Positions 8,633-16,621 of a stretch of DNA of 64,000 nt are shown here, in pieces. The position numbers and the translations under genes were made by a program. Each line of letters opens with the position of its first letter. Position 1 is the first letter of the stretch. Below the pieces are notes generated by a model that was not told the DNA's origin, did not search any database, and was given only the letters and a program-made list of their open reading frames with translations. Source of the stretch: Bradyrhizobium sp. AZCC 1721 (GTDB lineage Bacteria; Pseudomonadota; Alphaproteobacteria; Rhizobiales; Xanthobacteraceae); assembly GCF_036924715.1 (NCBI RefSeq), contig NZ_JAZHSB010000001.1, forward strand, positions 3,835,001 through 3,899,000, given 5' to 3'.

Positions 8633-8722
8633 ATGAAACTGAACCGGACCAACCGCCGCGCCTGCCTGCGTCGTCGCTCTGTCGACGATGATGGGTCGCG
8701 CCGTGTCCGACGACAACGCTGA
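8633..8722 (+). CDS. arginine-rich leader peptide, candidate attenuator ORF
   Basis: A 29-residue ORF with 11 arginines (positions 5, 8, 9, 13-15, 23, 24, 26, 27, 29), placed between a TTGACA promoter and an intrinsic terminator, in front of an acetylornithine transaminase gene. There is no ribosome site, but the predicted transcript starts at or just before the ATG, as in the leaderless trpL of rhizobia (recalled). The CGTCGTCG of the Arg13-15 codons can pair with CGACGA just after it or with CGACGAC near the ORF end, giving alternative structures. I infer ribosome-stalling control by charged tRNA-Arg. GC-rich DNA yields Arg codons easily, so chance is possible. Confidence 0.45.
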   Translation: MKLNRTNRRACLRRRSVDDDGSRRVRRQR

Positions 8723-8748
8723 TTAGCTAGTTTCAGCCAAGTTTTCGA

Positions 8749-8777
8749 GAAGGCCGCACCCTCAAAGTGCGGCCTTC
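8749..8777 (+). terminator. intrinsic terminator upstream of argD (possible attenuator)
   Basis: GAAGGCCGCAC and GTGCGGCCTTC form an 11-bp stem with a seven-base loop, followed by TTGCGTTTC. It lies 27 bases after the stop of the arginine-rich ORF and 46 bases before the argD start, so it would cut argD transcription if not overridden. It could also partly terminate rimO transcription. Confidence 0.68.
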
Positions 8778-8823
8778 TTGCGTTTCGGCCTGCCCCTTCC
8801 CCCAAACCCCTGAGGAGATCGAC

Positions 8824-10020
8824 ATGACCCATGCTGCCCATCCGTTCGACGCGCTGATGAACATCACCGCGCGCCCGCAGGCCGTGTTCGTTCGCGGCGA
8901 AGGCGCGTATCTCTGGGATGACGCCGGCAAGCGCTACCTCGATTTCATGCAGGGTTGGGCCGTCAACTGCCTCGGCCATTCGCCGTCGGTCGTCGCCGAA
9001 GCGCTTGCCGCGCAGGCAAAACTGCTGCTGACGCCAAGCCCCGCCTTCTACAACGGCCCCAGCCTGAAACTCGCGCAAGCACTTCGCGAGAAGAGCTGCT
9101 TCGATCAGGTGTTCTTCGCCAATTCCGGCGCGGAGGCCAATGAAGGCGCCATCAAGCTCGCGCGGAAATACGGCACGAAATACAAGAACGGCGCGTTCGA
9201 AATCATCACCTTCGAAGGCGGATTTCACGGCCGCACGCTCGCGACCATGTCTGCATCGGGCAAAAAGGCGTTCGAGCCGCTGTTCGAGCCGAAAGTGTCA
9301 GGCTTCCGCAAAGCCAAGCTCAACGATCTCGATTCGGTGAAGGCGCTGATATCGGACAATACGGTCGCGGTGATGCTGGAGCCGATCCAGGGCGAAGCCG
9401 GCGTCTGGCCGGCAACCGATCAATTCATGAAGGAGTTGCGCGCACTGACGAAAGAGCACGGCCTGCTGCTGATCGTCGACGAAATCCAGACGGGGATGGG
9501 CCGGACTGGAAAGCTGTTTCACTATGAACATGCCGGCATCGAGCCCGACATCATGACCCTCGGCAAGGGTATTGGCGGCGGCGTGCCGCTGGCCGCCTTG
9601 CTCGCGACCGAGCATGCTTCCTGCTTCGAGCATGGCGACCAGGGCGGCACGTTCAACGGCAATCCGTTGATGTGCGCTGCGGGGCTTGCGGTGCTTGAGG
9701 AGGTTTCGAAGCCGGAATTTCTGAAAGCGGCTGCGGATGCCGGCCTGCTTCTGGAAAGCGAGCTGCAGAAACTGTCCGCGCGTCACGGGCTCGGCGAAGT
9801 CCGGGGCCGTGGACTGTTGCTGGCGCTCGATCTGAAGCTGCCGATCGGTGCCGCGATCGTGGCCGAAGCGTTCGCGGACGGCGTGCTCATCAACTCGCCG
9901 CAGCCCGATGCGCTCCGCTTCATGCCGGCGCTCAACGTCACGCGCGAGGAGATATCGCTGATGATCGATTGCCTTGATGCGATCCTGGTCAAGACAGGTG
10001 CGGCAAGGCGGGTGGCGTAG
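8824..10020 (+). CDS. argD: acetylornithine/class III aminotransferase
   Basis: 398 residues from the ATG at 8824, which has GAGGAG seven bases upstream; in-frame sequence before it is the terminator region. It is a PLP fold-type I class III aminotransferase: FANSGAEANEGAIKLAR, the LLIVDEIQTGMGRTG motif with the PLP aspartate, and LGKGIGGGVPL with the Schiff-base lysine. Acetylornithine transaminase (arginine biosynthesis) is the best fit; other omega-amine substrates are possible. The upstream arginine-rich leader supports a link to arginine. A palindromic repeat follows the stop. Confidence 0.83.
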   Translation: MTHAAHPFDALMNITARPQAVFVRGEGAYLWDDAGKRYLDFMQGWAVNCLGHSPSVVAEALAAQAKLLLTPSPAFYNGPSLKLAQALREKSCFDQVFFANSGAEANEGAIKLARKYGTKYKNGAFEIITFEGGFHGRTLATMSASGKKAFEPLFEPKVSGFRKAKLNDLDSVKALISDNTVAVMLEPIQGEAGVWPATDQFMKELRALTKEHGLLLIVDEIQTGMGRTGKLFHYEHAGIEPDIMTLGKGIGGGVPLAALLATEHASCFEHGDQGGTFNGNPLMCAAGLAVLEEVSKPEFLKAAADAGLLLESELQKLSARHGLGEVRGRGLLLALDLKLPIGAAIVAEAFADGVLINSPQPDALRFMPALNVTREEISLMIDCLDAILVKTGAARRVA

Positions 10021-10026
10021 TCCGAT

Positions 10027-10110
10027 CGTCATTGCGAGCGTAGCGAAGCAATCCATCGTGCCACGAGTGGAGATATGGATTGCTTCGTCGCTTCGCTCCT
10101 CGCAATGACG
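10027..10110. repeat. rhizobial palindromic repeat between convergent genes
   Basis: CGTCATTGCGAGCGTAGCGA... is mirrored by ...TCGCTCCTCGCAATGACG, giving a long imperfect hairpin with inner arms GAAGCAATCCAT and ATGGATTGCTTC. A second copy is at 21353-21439. It lies between the stops of argD and the minus-strand oxidoreductase, where it could act as a two-way terminator or mRNA 3' stabiliser. Confidence 0.85.
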
Positions 10111-10120
10111 GCGGAGAGAC

Positions 10121-11095
10121 TCACGGCCGCAGGATCGCAGCCCCCGTGGTCGCCCTGCTCTCGAGCTCGATATGCGCCTTCGCCGCATCCTTCAGCGCGT
10201 AGGCATGATTGATCGGCACGTGCAGTTTGCCGTTGATGACGGCGGCAAACAGCGTGTCGGCGCCTTCAAGCAGCTCCTTGCGGGTGCTGACATAGTCATT
10301 GAGCTTGGGCCGGGTGGCAAACAGCGAGCCGTGATTGTTGAGCTCGGCAAGCGGGAACGGCGGCACCGGACCGGAGGCGTTGCCGAAGCTCACGAACAGG
10401 CCGCGGGGCCGCAGGCACGACAGCGAGCCCGGGAAAGTGGTCTTGCCGACGCCGTCATAGACGACGTCGCAGAGCTCGTTGCGGCTGATCTGTTTCACGC
10501 GTGCGACGAAGTCCTCTTCGTTATAGAGGATAACGTGATCGCAGCCATTGGCGAGAGCGAGATCGGCCTTGGCCTTGGAGCCGACGGTGCCAATCACATG
10601 CGCGCCGAGCGCCTTGGCCCATTGGCAGGCCAACAGGCCGATGCCGCCCGCGGCGGCATGGATCAGCACGCGATGGCCGGGTTCGACCTTGAAGGTCTTG
10701 TGCAGGAGGTACCAGACCGTCAGCCCCTTCAGCATCAGGACGGCGCCCTGCTCATAGGTGATGTGGTCGGGCAGCTTGACCAGCTTGTCGGCCGGGATCA
10801 CCCGCTCGCTGGTGTAGCCGCCGAGCGTGAAATAATAGGCCACGCGGTCACCGGGATGAAAATTGGTAACGCCCGGGCCCACGGCCAGGACCTCGCCGGC
10901 GGCCTCATTGCCGGCAATGAACGGCAGCCCCGGCGCCTTGTAGAGACCGGTGCGGAAATAGACGTCAATGAAGTTCAGCCCGACGGCATGCTGGCGGAGG
11001 CGAACCTCACCCGGCCCCGGCGCCGGGACCTCGACGTCCTCATACACCAGGGCTTCCGGTCCCCCCACCTTGTGCACGCGCACAGCCTTGGTCAT
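10121..11095 (-). CDS. qor: NADPH:quinone oxidoreductase (zinc-free MDR family)
   Basis: 324 residues. It begins with MTKAVRVHKVGGPEALVYED, and has the QOR-type GNEAAGEVLAVGPGV region and the Rossmann motif HAAAGGIGLLACQWAKALGA, where nucleotide-binding AAxGGVG is usual. Zinc-binding cysteines are absent, as in bacterial quinone oxidoreductase (crotonase-independent MDR). Predicted cytosolic NADPH-dependent reduction of quinones. It converges on argD and stands alone. Confidence 0.88.
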   Translation of the reverse strand: MTKAVRVHKVGGPEALVYEDVEVPAPGPGEVRLRQHAVGLNFIDVYFRTGLYKAPGLPFIAGNEAAGEVLAVGPGVTNFHPGDRVAYYFTLGGYTSERVIPADKLVKLPDHITYEQGAVLMLKGLTVWYLLHKTFKVEPGHRVLIHAAAGGIGLLACQWAKALGAHVIGTVGSKAKADLALANGCDHVILYNEEDFVARVKQISRNELCDVVYDGVGKTTFPGSLSCLRPRGLFVSFGNASGPVPPFPLAELNNHGSLFATRPKLNDYVSTRKELLEGADTLFAAVINGKLHVPINHAYALKDAAKAHIELESRATTGAAILRP

Positions 11096-11190
11096 GACAG
11101 TCTCTCCCTCGGTATTTGCTGAACGCCCCAGCTACGAAGCGAAACGAAAGCCATCGCCGTCGCCTTGTCAACTGATCGGTCGAAAAACGC

Positions 11191-11919
11191 CTATTTGGCG
11201 GCGGCTTTTCTGCGGTTGCGCCTGGCGAGCACATTGAACATTTCGACCGCGGCCGCGAACAACATGGCAAAATAGATGTAGCCGCGCGGGATATGGAATT
11301 GGAATCCGTCCGCCACCAGCGCCACGCCGATCAGCACCAGGAATGCCAGTGCCAGCATCTTGGTGGTCGGGTGATTGGCCACGAACCGGGCCACCGGACC
11401 CGACGAGACGTACATGACGACGCATGCGATCACGACGGCGGCGATCATGATCTCCAGATCCTGCGCCATACCGATCGCGGTGATGATCGAGTCCAGGGAG
11501 AACACGATGTCGATGATGATGATCTGCACGATCACCCAGAAGAATGCGCTGGCCCTGGGTTCGGCATCGAGCTCGCCATCGCTCGCCTCGACCTCGCCAT
11601 GAATTTCATGCGTCGCCTTCGCGATCAGGAAGGCTCCACCGGCAATCAGGATGATGTCCCGCCAGGACAGTTCGACATTTCTTATCGTGATGACCGGCTC
11701 CGTCAGGCCGATCAGCCACACCAGCAGGGTGAGCAGTAGGATGCGGAACACCAGTGCCAGCAGCAAGCCGATTTGACGCGCGCGTTTGGCCTGCGCCGGC
11801 GGGATGCGCGAGACGATCACGGAGATGAAAATGACGTTGTCGATGCCGAGCACGATTTCCAGCGCCGTCAATGTCAACAGCGCCGCCCAGGCTTCCGGGC
11901 TCGTCAATAATTCCATCAT
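11191..11919 (-). CDS. TerC family integral membrane protein
   Basis: 242 residues with about seven hydrophobic segments. The TerC signature is clear: LTALEIVLGIDNVIFISVIV near the N-terminus and IIIDIVFSLDSIITAIGMAQ in the middle, two acidic repeats inside membrane segments thought to handle metal ions such as manganese. The last 12 residues are basic (RRNRRKAAAK). Its ATG overlaps the pcs stop by 4 bp, so it is the second gene of a two-gene unit. Confidence 0.9.
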   Translation of the reverse strand: MMELLTSPEAWAALLTLTALEIVLGIDNVIFISVIVSRIPPAQAKRARQIGLLLALVFRILLLTLLVWLIGLTEPVITIRNVELSWRDIILIAGGAFLIAKATHEIHGEVEASDGELDAEPRASAFFWVIVQIIIIDIVFSLDSIITAIGMAQDLEIMIAAVVIACVVMYVSSGPVARFVANHPTTKMLALAFLVLIGVALVADGFQFHIPRGYIYFAMLFAAAVEMFNVLARRNRRKAAAK

Positions 11920-12647
11920 GCCTTGAACGACTTGATTTGCCGGATCACGGCGTCACTTCCTATTACGTAAGCCGCAATGGCGCACAGCGCGGCGATGATG
12001 GGAGCGCCCACGTTGAAATCGCAGATCAGCGTATAGATCGCCAGCACGGCTCCAATGGCCATCAGCCACAGGGTCAGCCAGCGTAGCCGCACCACCCTGA
12101 TCGGATGCAGCACATGAAACGGGGCGAATGTGAGCGCGATCAGGATTGCAATTCCAAGAGTCGAGAGTGCCGGCGGCAAGTGCAGCAAGAACAAATAAAA
12201 CGCCGCCGCGTTCCACAGCGCCGGAAAGCCGCGAAAGTGGTTGTCGGACGCCTTCATGCGCCGGTCCGCGAAATAGAGCGCACCGGAAACCATAATGCCG
12301 ATGCCGAGTAGCGGCGCCGCCACCGGCAGCAGCAGCCCGCTCGCGGTGATGGCATAGGCCGGAACGAAGACGTAGGTCACGAAATCGACGACGAGATCGA
12401 GCACGTCGCCCGACCAGTTCGGCTGCAGCCGCACGACATCCAGCTTTCGCGCCAGCGGCCCGTCGATGGCATCGATGATCAGGGCGACGCCAAGCCAGCC
12501 GAACATATTGGCCCAATGTTCGCGGACGGCCTCGAGCATCGCCAGCAGCGCGACGCCCGCGCCCAGTGCCGTGAAAATGTGTACGGCGAATGCGGCGGTC
12601 CGCATTCGGCTGGTGGGGACGGAATCTGGCTCTGTGGTCTGGTCCAT
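11916..12647 (-). CDS. pcs: phosphatidylcholine synthase
   Basis: 243 residues with about eight membrane spans. The CDP-alcohol phosphotransferase motif is in the longer form known for bacterial Pcs, DGX2ARX12GX3DX3D: Asp62-Gly63, Ala66-Arg67, Gly80, Asp84, Asp88. Pcs condenses CDP-diacylglycerol with choline in the inner membrane and is typical of plant-associated alphaproteobacteria. The start is uncertain: the ORF is open far upstream but the divergent gene begins at 12783; I chose MDQTTEP, and an ATG 39 bases further upstream is possible. Confidence 0.86.
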   Translation of the reverse strand: MDQTTEPDSVPTSRMRTAAFAVHIFTALGAGVALLAMLEAVREHWANMFGWLGVALIIDAIDGPLARKLDVVRLQPNWSGDVLDLVVDFVTYVFVPAYAITASGLLLPVAAPLLGIGIMVSGALYFADRRMKASDNHFRGFPALWNAAAFYLFLLHLPPALSTLGIAILIALTFAPFHVLHPIRVVRLRWLTLWLMAIGAVLAIYTLICDFNVGAPIIAALCAIAAYVIGSDAVIRQIKSFKA

Positions 12648-12782
12648 TGCTCCGGCAGTGCTATCAGGAATCGCCCCGATTTGCATATCGGCGCTTTGCG
12701 GCGTTCCGCCGCGCGATTGAGCGGAAACATTTCGGCCGGTTGATGACTTGAAAATGCCAGCCCGAGCGTCAATTGTCCCGAT

Positions 12783-13973
12783 ATGAATGACGCATCTCAA
12801 GTTTATGACGCTGCCGTGATCGGCGGCGGGCCAGCGGGCCTGACCGCAGCCGTCGCGCTGGCCGCTACCGGCGCGAGAACCGCCCTGCTCGCCCGCCGCG
12901 CCCCCTATGCCGACAACCGCACCACGGCGCTGTTGGGGGCTTCCACCGAGCTGCTCGAACGTCTCGAGGTCTGGCCGCGCTGCCAGGACAGGGCTGCCGC
13001 CTTGCGGATCATGCGCCTTGTCGACGACACCGACCGGCTAATCCGCGCGCCCGAGGTGCGGTTTTCCTCGGACGAGATCGGTCTCGAACAGTTCGGCTAC
13101 AACATCGACAACCGATCGTTAATGGTTGCCCTTGAAGAGCGCGCCGCCGAACTTTCCAATTTGACTCGATTTGACGATGAGGCCGCCGCAATCGACCCGC
13201 AGGATGCGATCGTCGCCATCCGTACCGGCAAGGGCGAGCAGCTTTTCGCGCGGCTGGTGATCGGCGCAGACGGCCGGCAATCACCGTCCCGCGAGGCGGC
13301 CGGCATCAAGACCAGCCGTCGCGACCTTCATCAGTCGGCGCTTACCTTCAACATTTCCCATTCTCGACCGCACAACTGCATCTCCACCGAGTTTCACACC
13401 GCGCAAGGTCCATGCGTATTCGTGCCCCTGCCCGGCAACCGCTGCAGCGTGGTGTGGGTCTCGGAAACCAGAGAAGCGGAGCGGCTGATCTCGCTTGGCG
13501 ACGAGGAATTGTCGGAAGCCACGGAAAGACAATCGCACTCCATTTTCGGCCGCGTCCAGGTGGAAGCCGGGCGCAACCTGTTTCCGCTGACGATCGAGCG
13601 TCCCGAGCAATTCGCCAGCCATCGTGTCGCGCTGGTCGGCGAATCCGCCCACGTGGTGCCGCCGATCGGCGCCCAAGGCCTCAACATGGGATTGCGCGAT
13701 GCGGCCGATATCGCCGATATCGCCGGCAATGCGATCTCGCTCGGCGAGGATCCGGGGGCGCCGGCCGTACTGGCGCGCTATCAATCCGCGCGCCGTGCCG
13801 ACGTCGCAAGCCGGCTGATCGCGATCGACGTCGCCAACCGTTCATTGCTTAGCGATTTCCTGCCGATGCAATCGCTGCGCGCGGCCGGTATGCACCTCCT
13901 CGCCTCGTTCGGCCCGCTGCGGCGGCTTGCCATGCGCGAGGGGCTGGCGCCGACCTGGAAGCGCGTGAGCTAG
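12783..13973 (+). CDS. UbiH/UbiF-family FAD-dependent hydroxylase
   Basis: 396 residues. The N-terminal dinucleotide motif AAVIGGGPAGLTAAVALAAT, the middle LVIGADGRQSPSRE (DG motif) and the later ALVGESAHVVPPIGAQGLNM (GD-like FAD motif) place it in the class A flavoprotein monooxygenases of ubiquinone biosynthesis. It would hydroxylate the quinone ring at the inner membrane face. Which ring position is modified cannot be told from sequence alone. It is divergent from pcs. Confidence 0.88.
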   Translation: MNDASQVYDAAVIGGGPAGLTAAVALAATGARTALLARRAPYADNRTTALLGASTELLERLEVWPRCQDRAAALRIMRLVDDTDRLIRAPEVRFSSDEIGLEQFGYNIDNRSLMVALEERAAELSNLTRFDDEAAAIDPQDAIVAIRTGKGEQLFARLVIGADGRQSPSREAAGIKTSRRDLHQSALTFNISHSRPHNCISTEFHTAQGPCVFVPLPGNRCSVVWVSETREAERLISLGDEELSEATERQSHSIFGRVQVEAGRNLFPLTIERPEQFASHRVALVGESAHVVPPIGAQGLNMGLRDAADIADIAGNAISLGEDPGAPAVLARYQSARRADVASRLIAIDVANRSLLSDFLPMQSLRAAGMHLLASFGPLRRLAMREGLAPTWKRVS

Positions 13974-14060
13974 CTCCGGACGCCAGCGCGAGGGCTGCGA
14001 ACCTGGCTCACTCTACTTTGCATGGGGTTGTTTTCGCGATTTTGTGTCTCCGCGCCACGC

Positions 14061-15014
14061 TTACGGAAACACCAGCCGCCCGCTCTGGATGAACCACATC
14101 ACGCTGGTCAGCGTGACCACGGAGGCGAAGGTTCCGATCAGGACGGCCACCGACGCCGGCTCGATCCAGGTATTGTTCTGCCGGGCGATCACGAACACGT
14201 TCAGCGCCGGCGGCAGCGCGGCCATCAGTACGGCGGTCGCGGCCCAGGGCTGCGCGAACGGGCCAAAAAGCAGCATCAGCCCGAATACGATGAGCGGATG
14301 GATCAGGAGCTTGATCGCGATCACGCCGGGCACTTCCCAGGGCACCCGATCGAACGGCCGCAGTGCCACGGTGACGCCGAGCACGAACAGCGCCGTCGGC
14401 GCCGCCGCGTTCTGGAGAAATAGCAAGGTCCTGTCGATGGCGACCGGCACTTGAATGTGCAACGCCGCGACAAGCGCTCCCGCGGCGGCCGACATGATCA
14501 GCGGATTGAGCACGATCTGCCGCGCGGCGATGCCGATGGCGTACAGGAGCGACGGATGCTTGCGATCGCTCAGCGCCATCAGCAGCGGCACGATCGTGAA
14601 CAGGAAAATGCTGTCGCAGCAGAAGATCAACGCGGTCGGCGCCGCTGCCTTGGCTCCGAGCACCGCCAGCGCCAGCCCGGGGCCCATATAGCCGATATTG
14701 CCGTAGGCTCCGGCAAGGCCCGCCATCGTCGCCTTGCGCAGCGACAGTTCGCCGATGATGCGGCCTGCCACCATGGCAAGCACGAAGGCGCTCACGGTCG
14801 CCAGCGTGGTTGCGATCAGAAACGGCGGGTTGTTCAGTTCGGAAAATGGCGTCTCCGACATGATGCGGAATAGCAAGGCCGGCAGCGAGACGTAGAGCAG
14901 AAAGAAGTTCATCCAGGCGAGGCCAGATTCCGGCAGCCCTCGGGTCTTGCCGCAGGCAAAGCCGATGAAGATCAGGCCGAAATAGGGGAGCGCGAGGTTG
15001 AGGATGTCGACCAT
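14061..15014 (-). CDS. AEC (auxin efflux carrier) family transporter
   Basis: 317 residues with about ten hydrophobic segments in two halves, beginning MVDILNLALPYFGLIFIGFA. The pattern (central polar loop, then a second five-helix block ending MWFIQSGRLVFP) fits the bacterial AEC family, which exports or takes up small organic anions such as malonate. Substrate unknown. It converges on the preceding hydroxylase and is divergent from hspQ. Confidence 0.83.
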   Translation of the reverse strand: MVDILNLALPYFGLIFIGFACGKTRGLPESGLAWMNFFLLYVSLPALLFRIMSETPFSELNNPPFLIATTLATVSAFVLAMVAGRIIGELSLRKATMAGLAGAYGNIGYMGPGLALAVLGAKAAAPTALIFCCDSIFLFTIVPLLMALSDRKHPSLLYAIGIAARQIVLNPLIMSAAAGALVAALHIQVPVAIDRTLLFLQNAAAPTALFVLGVTVALRPFDRVPWEVPGVIAIKLLIHPLIVFGLMLLFGPFAQPWAATAVLMAALPPALNVFVIARQNNTWIEPASVAVLIGTFASVVTLTSVMWFIQSGRLVFP

Positions 15015-15138
15015 CTCGTAAAGCGTCTTTTCGTCAGTGATTTTGGGGAGATGGCGCCGGATATGGCCACCACGCGTAAAGGTTAATTCGTCCTATTGCC
15101 CCTAGCATCGGCCACAATCATGGTCTATTCGACGGGAT

Positions 15139-15471
15139 ATGATCAAAGCGCGCACCGCCAAATTTCAGATCGGGCAGATCGTCCGCCACCGGGTGTTTTC
15201 ATTCCGGGGCGTGATTTTCGATATCGATCCGGAATTCAACAATACCGAGGAATGGTGGTTGTCGATCCCAGAGGAGGTTCGGCCTGACAAGGATCAGCCG
15301 TTCTATCACCTGCTCGCGGAAAACTCGGAGTCCGAATACGTCGCCTACGTCTCCGAGCAAAATCTGCTGCCGGACGATTCCGGCGAGCCGATCCGGCACT
15401 CGCAGGTGGCCGAGATTTTCGTGAAGGACAAGTCCGGCGGCTACCGCCCGCGCAACCCGTCGCTCAACTAG
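15139..15471 (+). CDS. hspQ: heat shock protein HspQ
   Basis: 110 residues. The start KARTAKFQIGQIVRHRVF and the segment GVIFDIDPEFNNTEEWW are characteristic of HspQ (YccV-like, hemimethylated-DNA-binding fold), a heat-induced modulator of Lon and of DnaA stability in enterobacteria. It is a single-gene unit with a strong terminator directly after it. An upstream in-frame ATG exists only in another frame, so the start is secure. Confidence 0.93.
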   Translation: MIKARTAKFQIGQIVRHRVFSFRGVIFDIDPEFNNTEEWWLSIPEEVRPDKDQPFYHLLAENSESEYVAYVSEQNLLPDDSGEPIRHSQVAEIFVKDKSGGYRPRNPSLN

Positions 15472-15491
15472 CATTCTTCTTCCGGCAACGA

Positions 15492-15518
15492 AAAAGGCGC
15501 CCCGGTCGGGCGCCTTTT
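15492..15518. terminator. bidirectional intrinsic terminator after hspQ
   Basis: AAAAGGCGCCC and GGGCGCCTTTT form an 11-bp stem with a five-base loop, with A-runs on one side and T-runs on the other, so it can serve both hspQ (+) and the minus-strand ialB-like gene. Confidence 0.9.
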
Positions 15519-15540
15519 GTTTTGTCGAATGGCGCGGCTG

Positions 15541-16359
15541 TTACTTCGCCGCCGGATTTGCAGTGGCGCCCGGCTGGGTGCCCTCCAGCTTCTTGCGCTG
15601 CTCCTCAGCACGCTTCTGCAGCTCTTCCTGCAGTTTCTTCTGGTTTTCCTCGAACTGCTTCGGATCAGTCGGCGGACCGTCAAAGGCCTTGGCGAATTCA
15701 CCGGCGAGCGGCAGCGGCAGCGTCAGCGGCGCGCCGTTGGAATTGATCGCCTGAACAACCAGATTCTGGCCCTTCTTCAAGTTGGCGATCAGCTCGGGGG
15801 TTGCTTCGTAGTCCGACATGCAGCCGTTCTGGAAGCAGATCACATAGGGGCCCTGCTGCGGCGGATTGTTATCAACGATGATCCGGGTTCCGTGCACGAG
15901 CTGCATGCCGAGCGGCAAGGTCACGCGCAGGAGCTTCTTCGGCTCGCCTTCCGGCTCGATGATGACGGCGGCGATGACGGGTTGGCCCGACTCGATGCGG
16001 CCGTCCTTGCCGGTGAAGCAAACCTGCTTGGCGCCGGCTTCCTGACCCTTGAGACAGAACTTGGTCCAGGGCGCGTAGATTAGCTGGACCTGCTGCTCCT
16101 GGGGCGGGGCGGCGCCGGCAGGAGCGCCAGCCGGAGGGGCTTGTGCCGCGGGAGCGCCGGCGGGACCCTTGGGAGCAGCCTTCGGCGGCGCTTTCGGAGC
16201 GGCAGGCGCCGGGGCGGCCTTCGGGGCCCCGGGCGCTGGCGCGGGCTGCTGAGCTTGCGCGCCCGACGCGATCAACGTTGCCGACAATGCCGAGGCCGCC
16301 AACAGGGCTAAGACCTGCCCACGCGGCCGAATCGACGCGGCGAAGATACGGAAATTCAT
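15541..16359 (-). CDS. invasion-associated locus B (IalB) family secreted protein
   Basis: 272 residues from the ATG at 16359, which has an AAAGGG site 9 bases upstream. A signal peptide (LALLAASALSATLIASGAQA) is followed by a long Ala/Pro linker and then an IalB domain with its paired cysteines (KFCLKGQEAGAKQVC, YVICFQNGCMSDYE). The C-terminus is a Gln/Glu/Lys-rich helix. IalB-like proteins in rhizobia are periplasmic and of unknown exact role. A longer upstream reading frame is open but lacks a ribosome site. Confidence 0.85.
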   Translation of the reverse strand: MNFRIFAASIRPRGQVLALLAASALSATLIASGAQAQQPAPAPGAPKAAPAPAAPKAPPKAAPKGPAGAPAAQAPPAGAPAGAAPPQEQQVQLIYAPWTKFCLKGQEAGAKQVCFTGKDGRIESGQPVIAAVIIEPEGEPKKLLRVTLPLGMQLVHGTRIIVDNNPPQQGPYVICFQNGCMSDYEATPELIANLKKGQNLVVQAINSNGAPLTLPLPLAGEFAKAFDGPPTDPKQFEENQKKLQEELQKRAEEQRKKLEGTQPGATANPAAK

Positions 16360-16621
16360 TGCGGAAAACCCTTTCTGAACCGGAGCGCCCGAAACCGCTA
16401 CAGGCACCGACACCAACCCGCGCTGGGGCGGCTGTCTCGTTGGCAATTGAGGCGGATACGTGACCGGCGTTCCCGCGGTCATCAACTGCCCGCCTTCAAT
16501 ACAGCGGCAGACGAAAAGATCAATGCCGACAAGCATCTTTGGGGGTTCCTCGCAGGCCGAGGCCGAAGCCTATGGTAAAGCTTTCTTCGTGCGCATTTTC
16601 GAATCAGATACCTACCCGTCT

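Noticed and set aside
8581..8823. Small RNA gene between rimO and argD
   Set aside because: Promoter plus terminator could define a ~145-nt RNA, but the arginine-rich ORF and position before argD make a leader more likely; it is not excluded.
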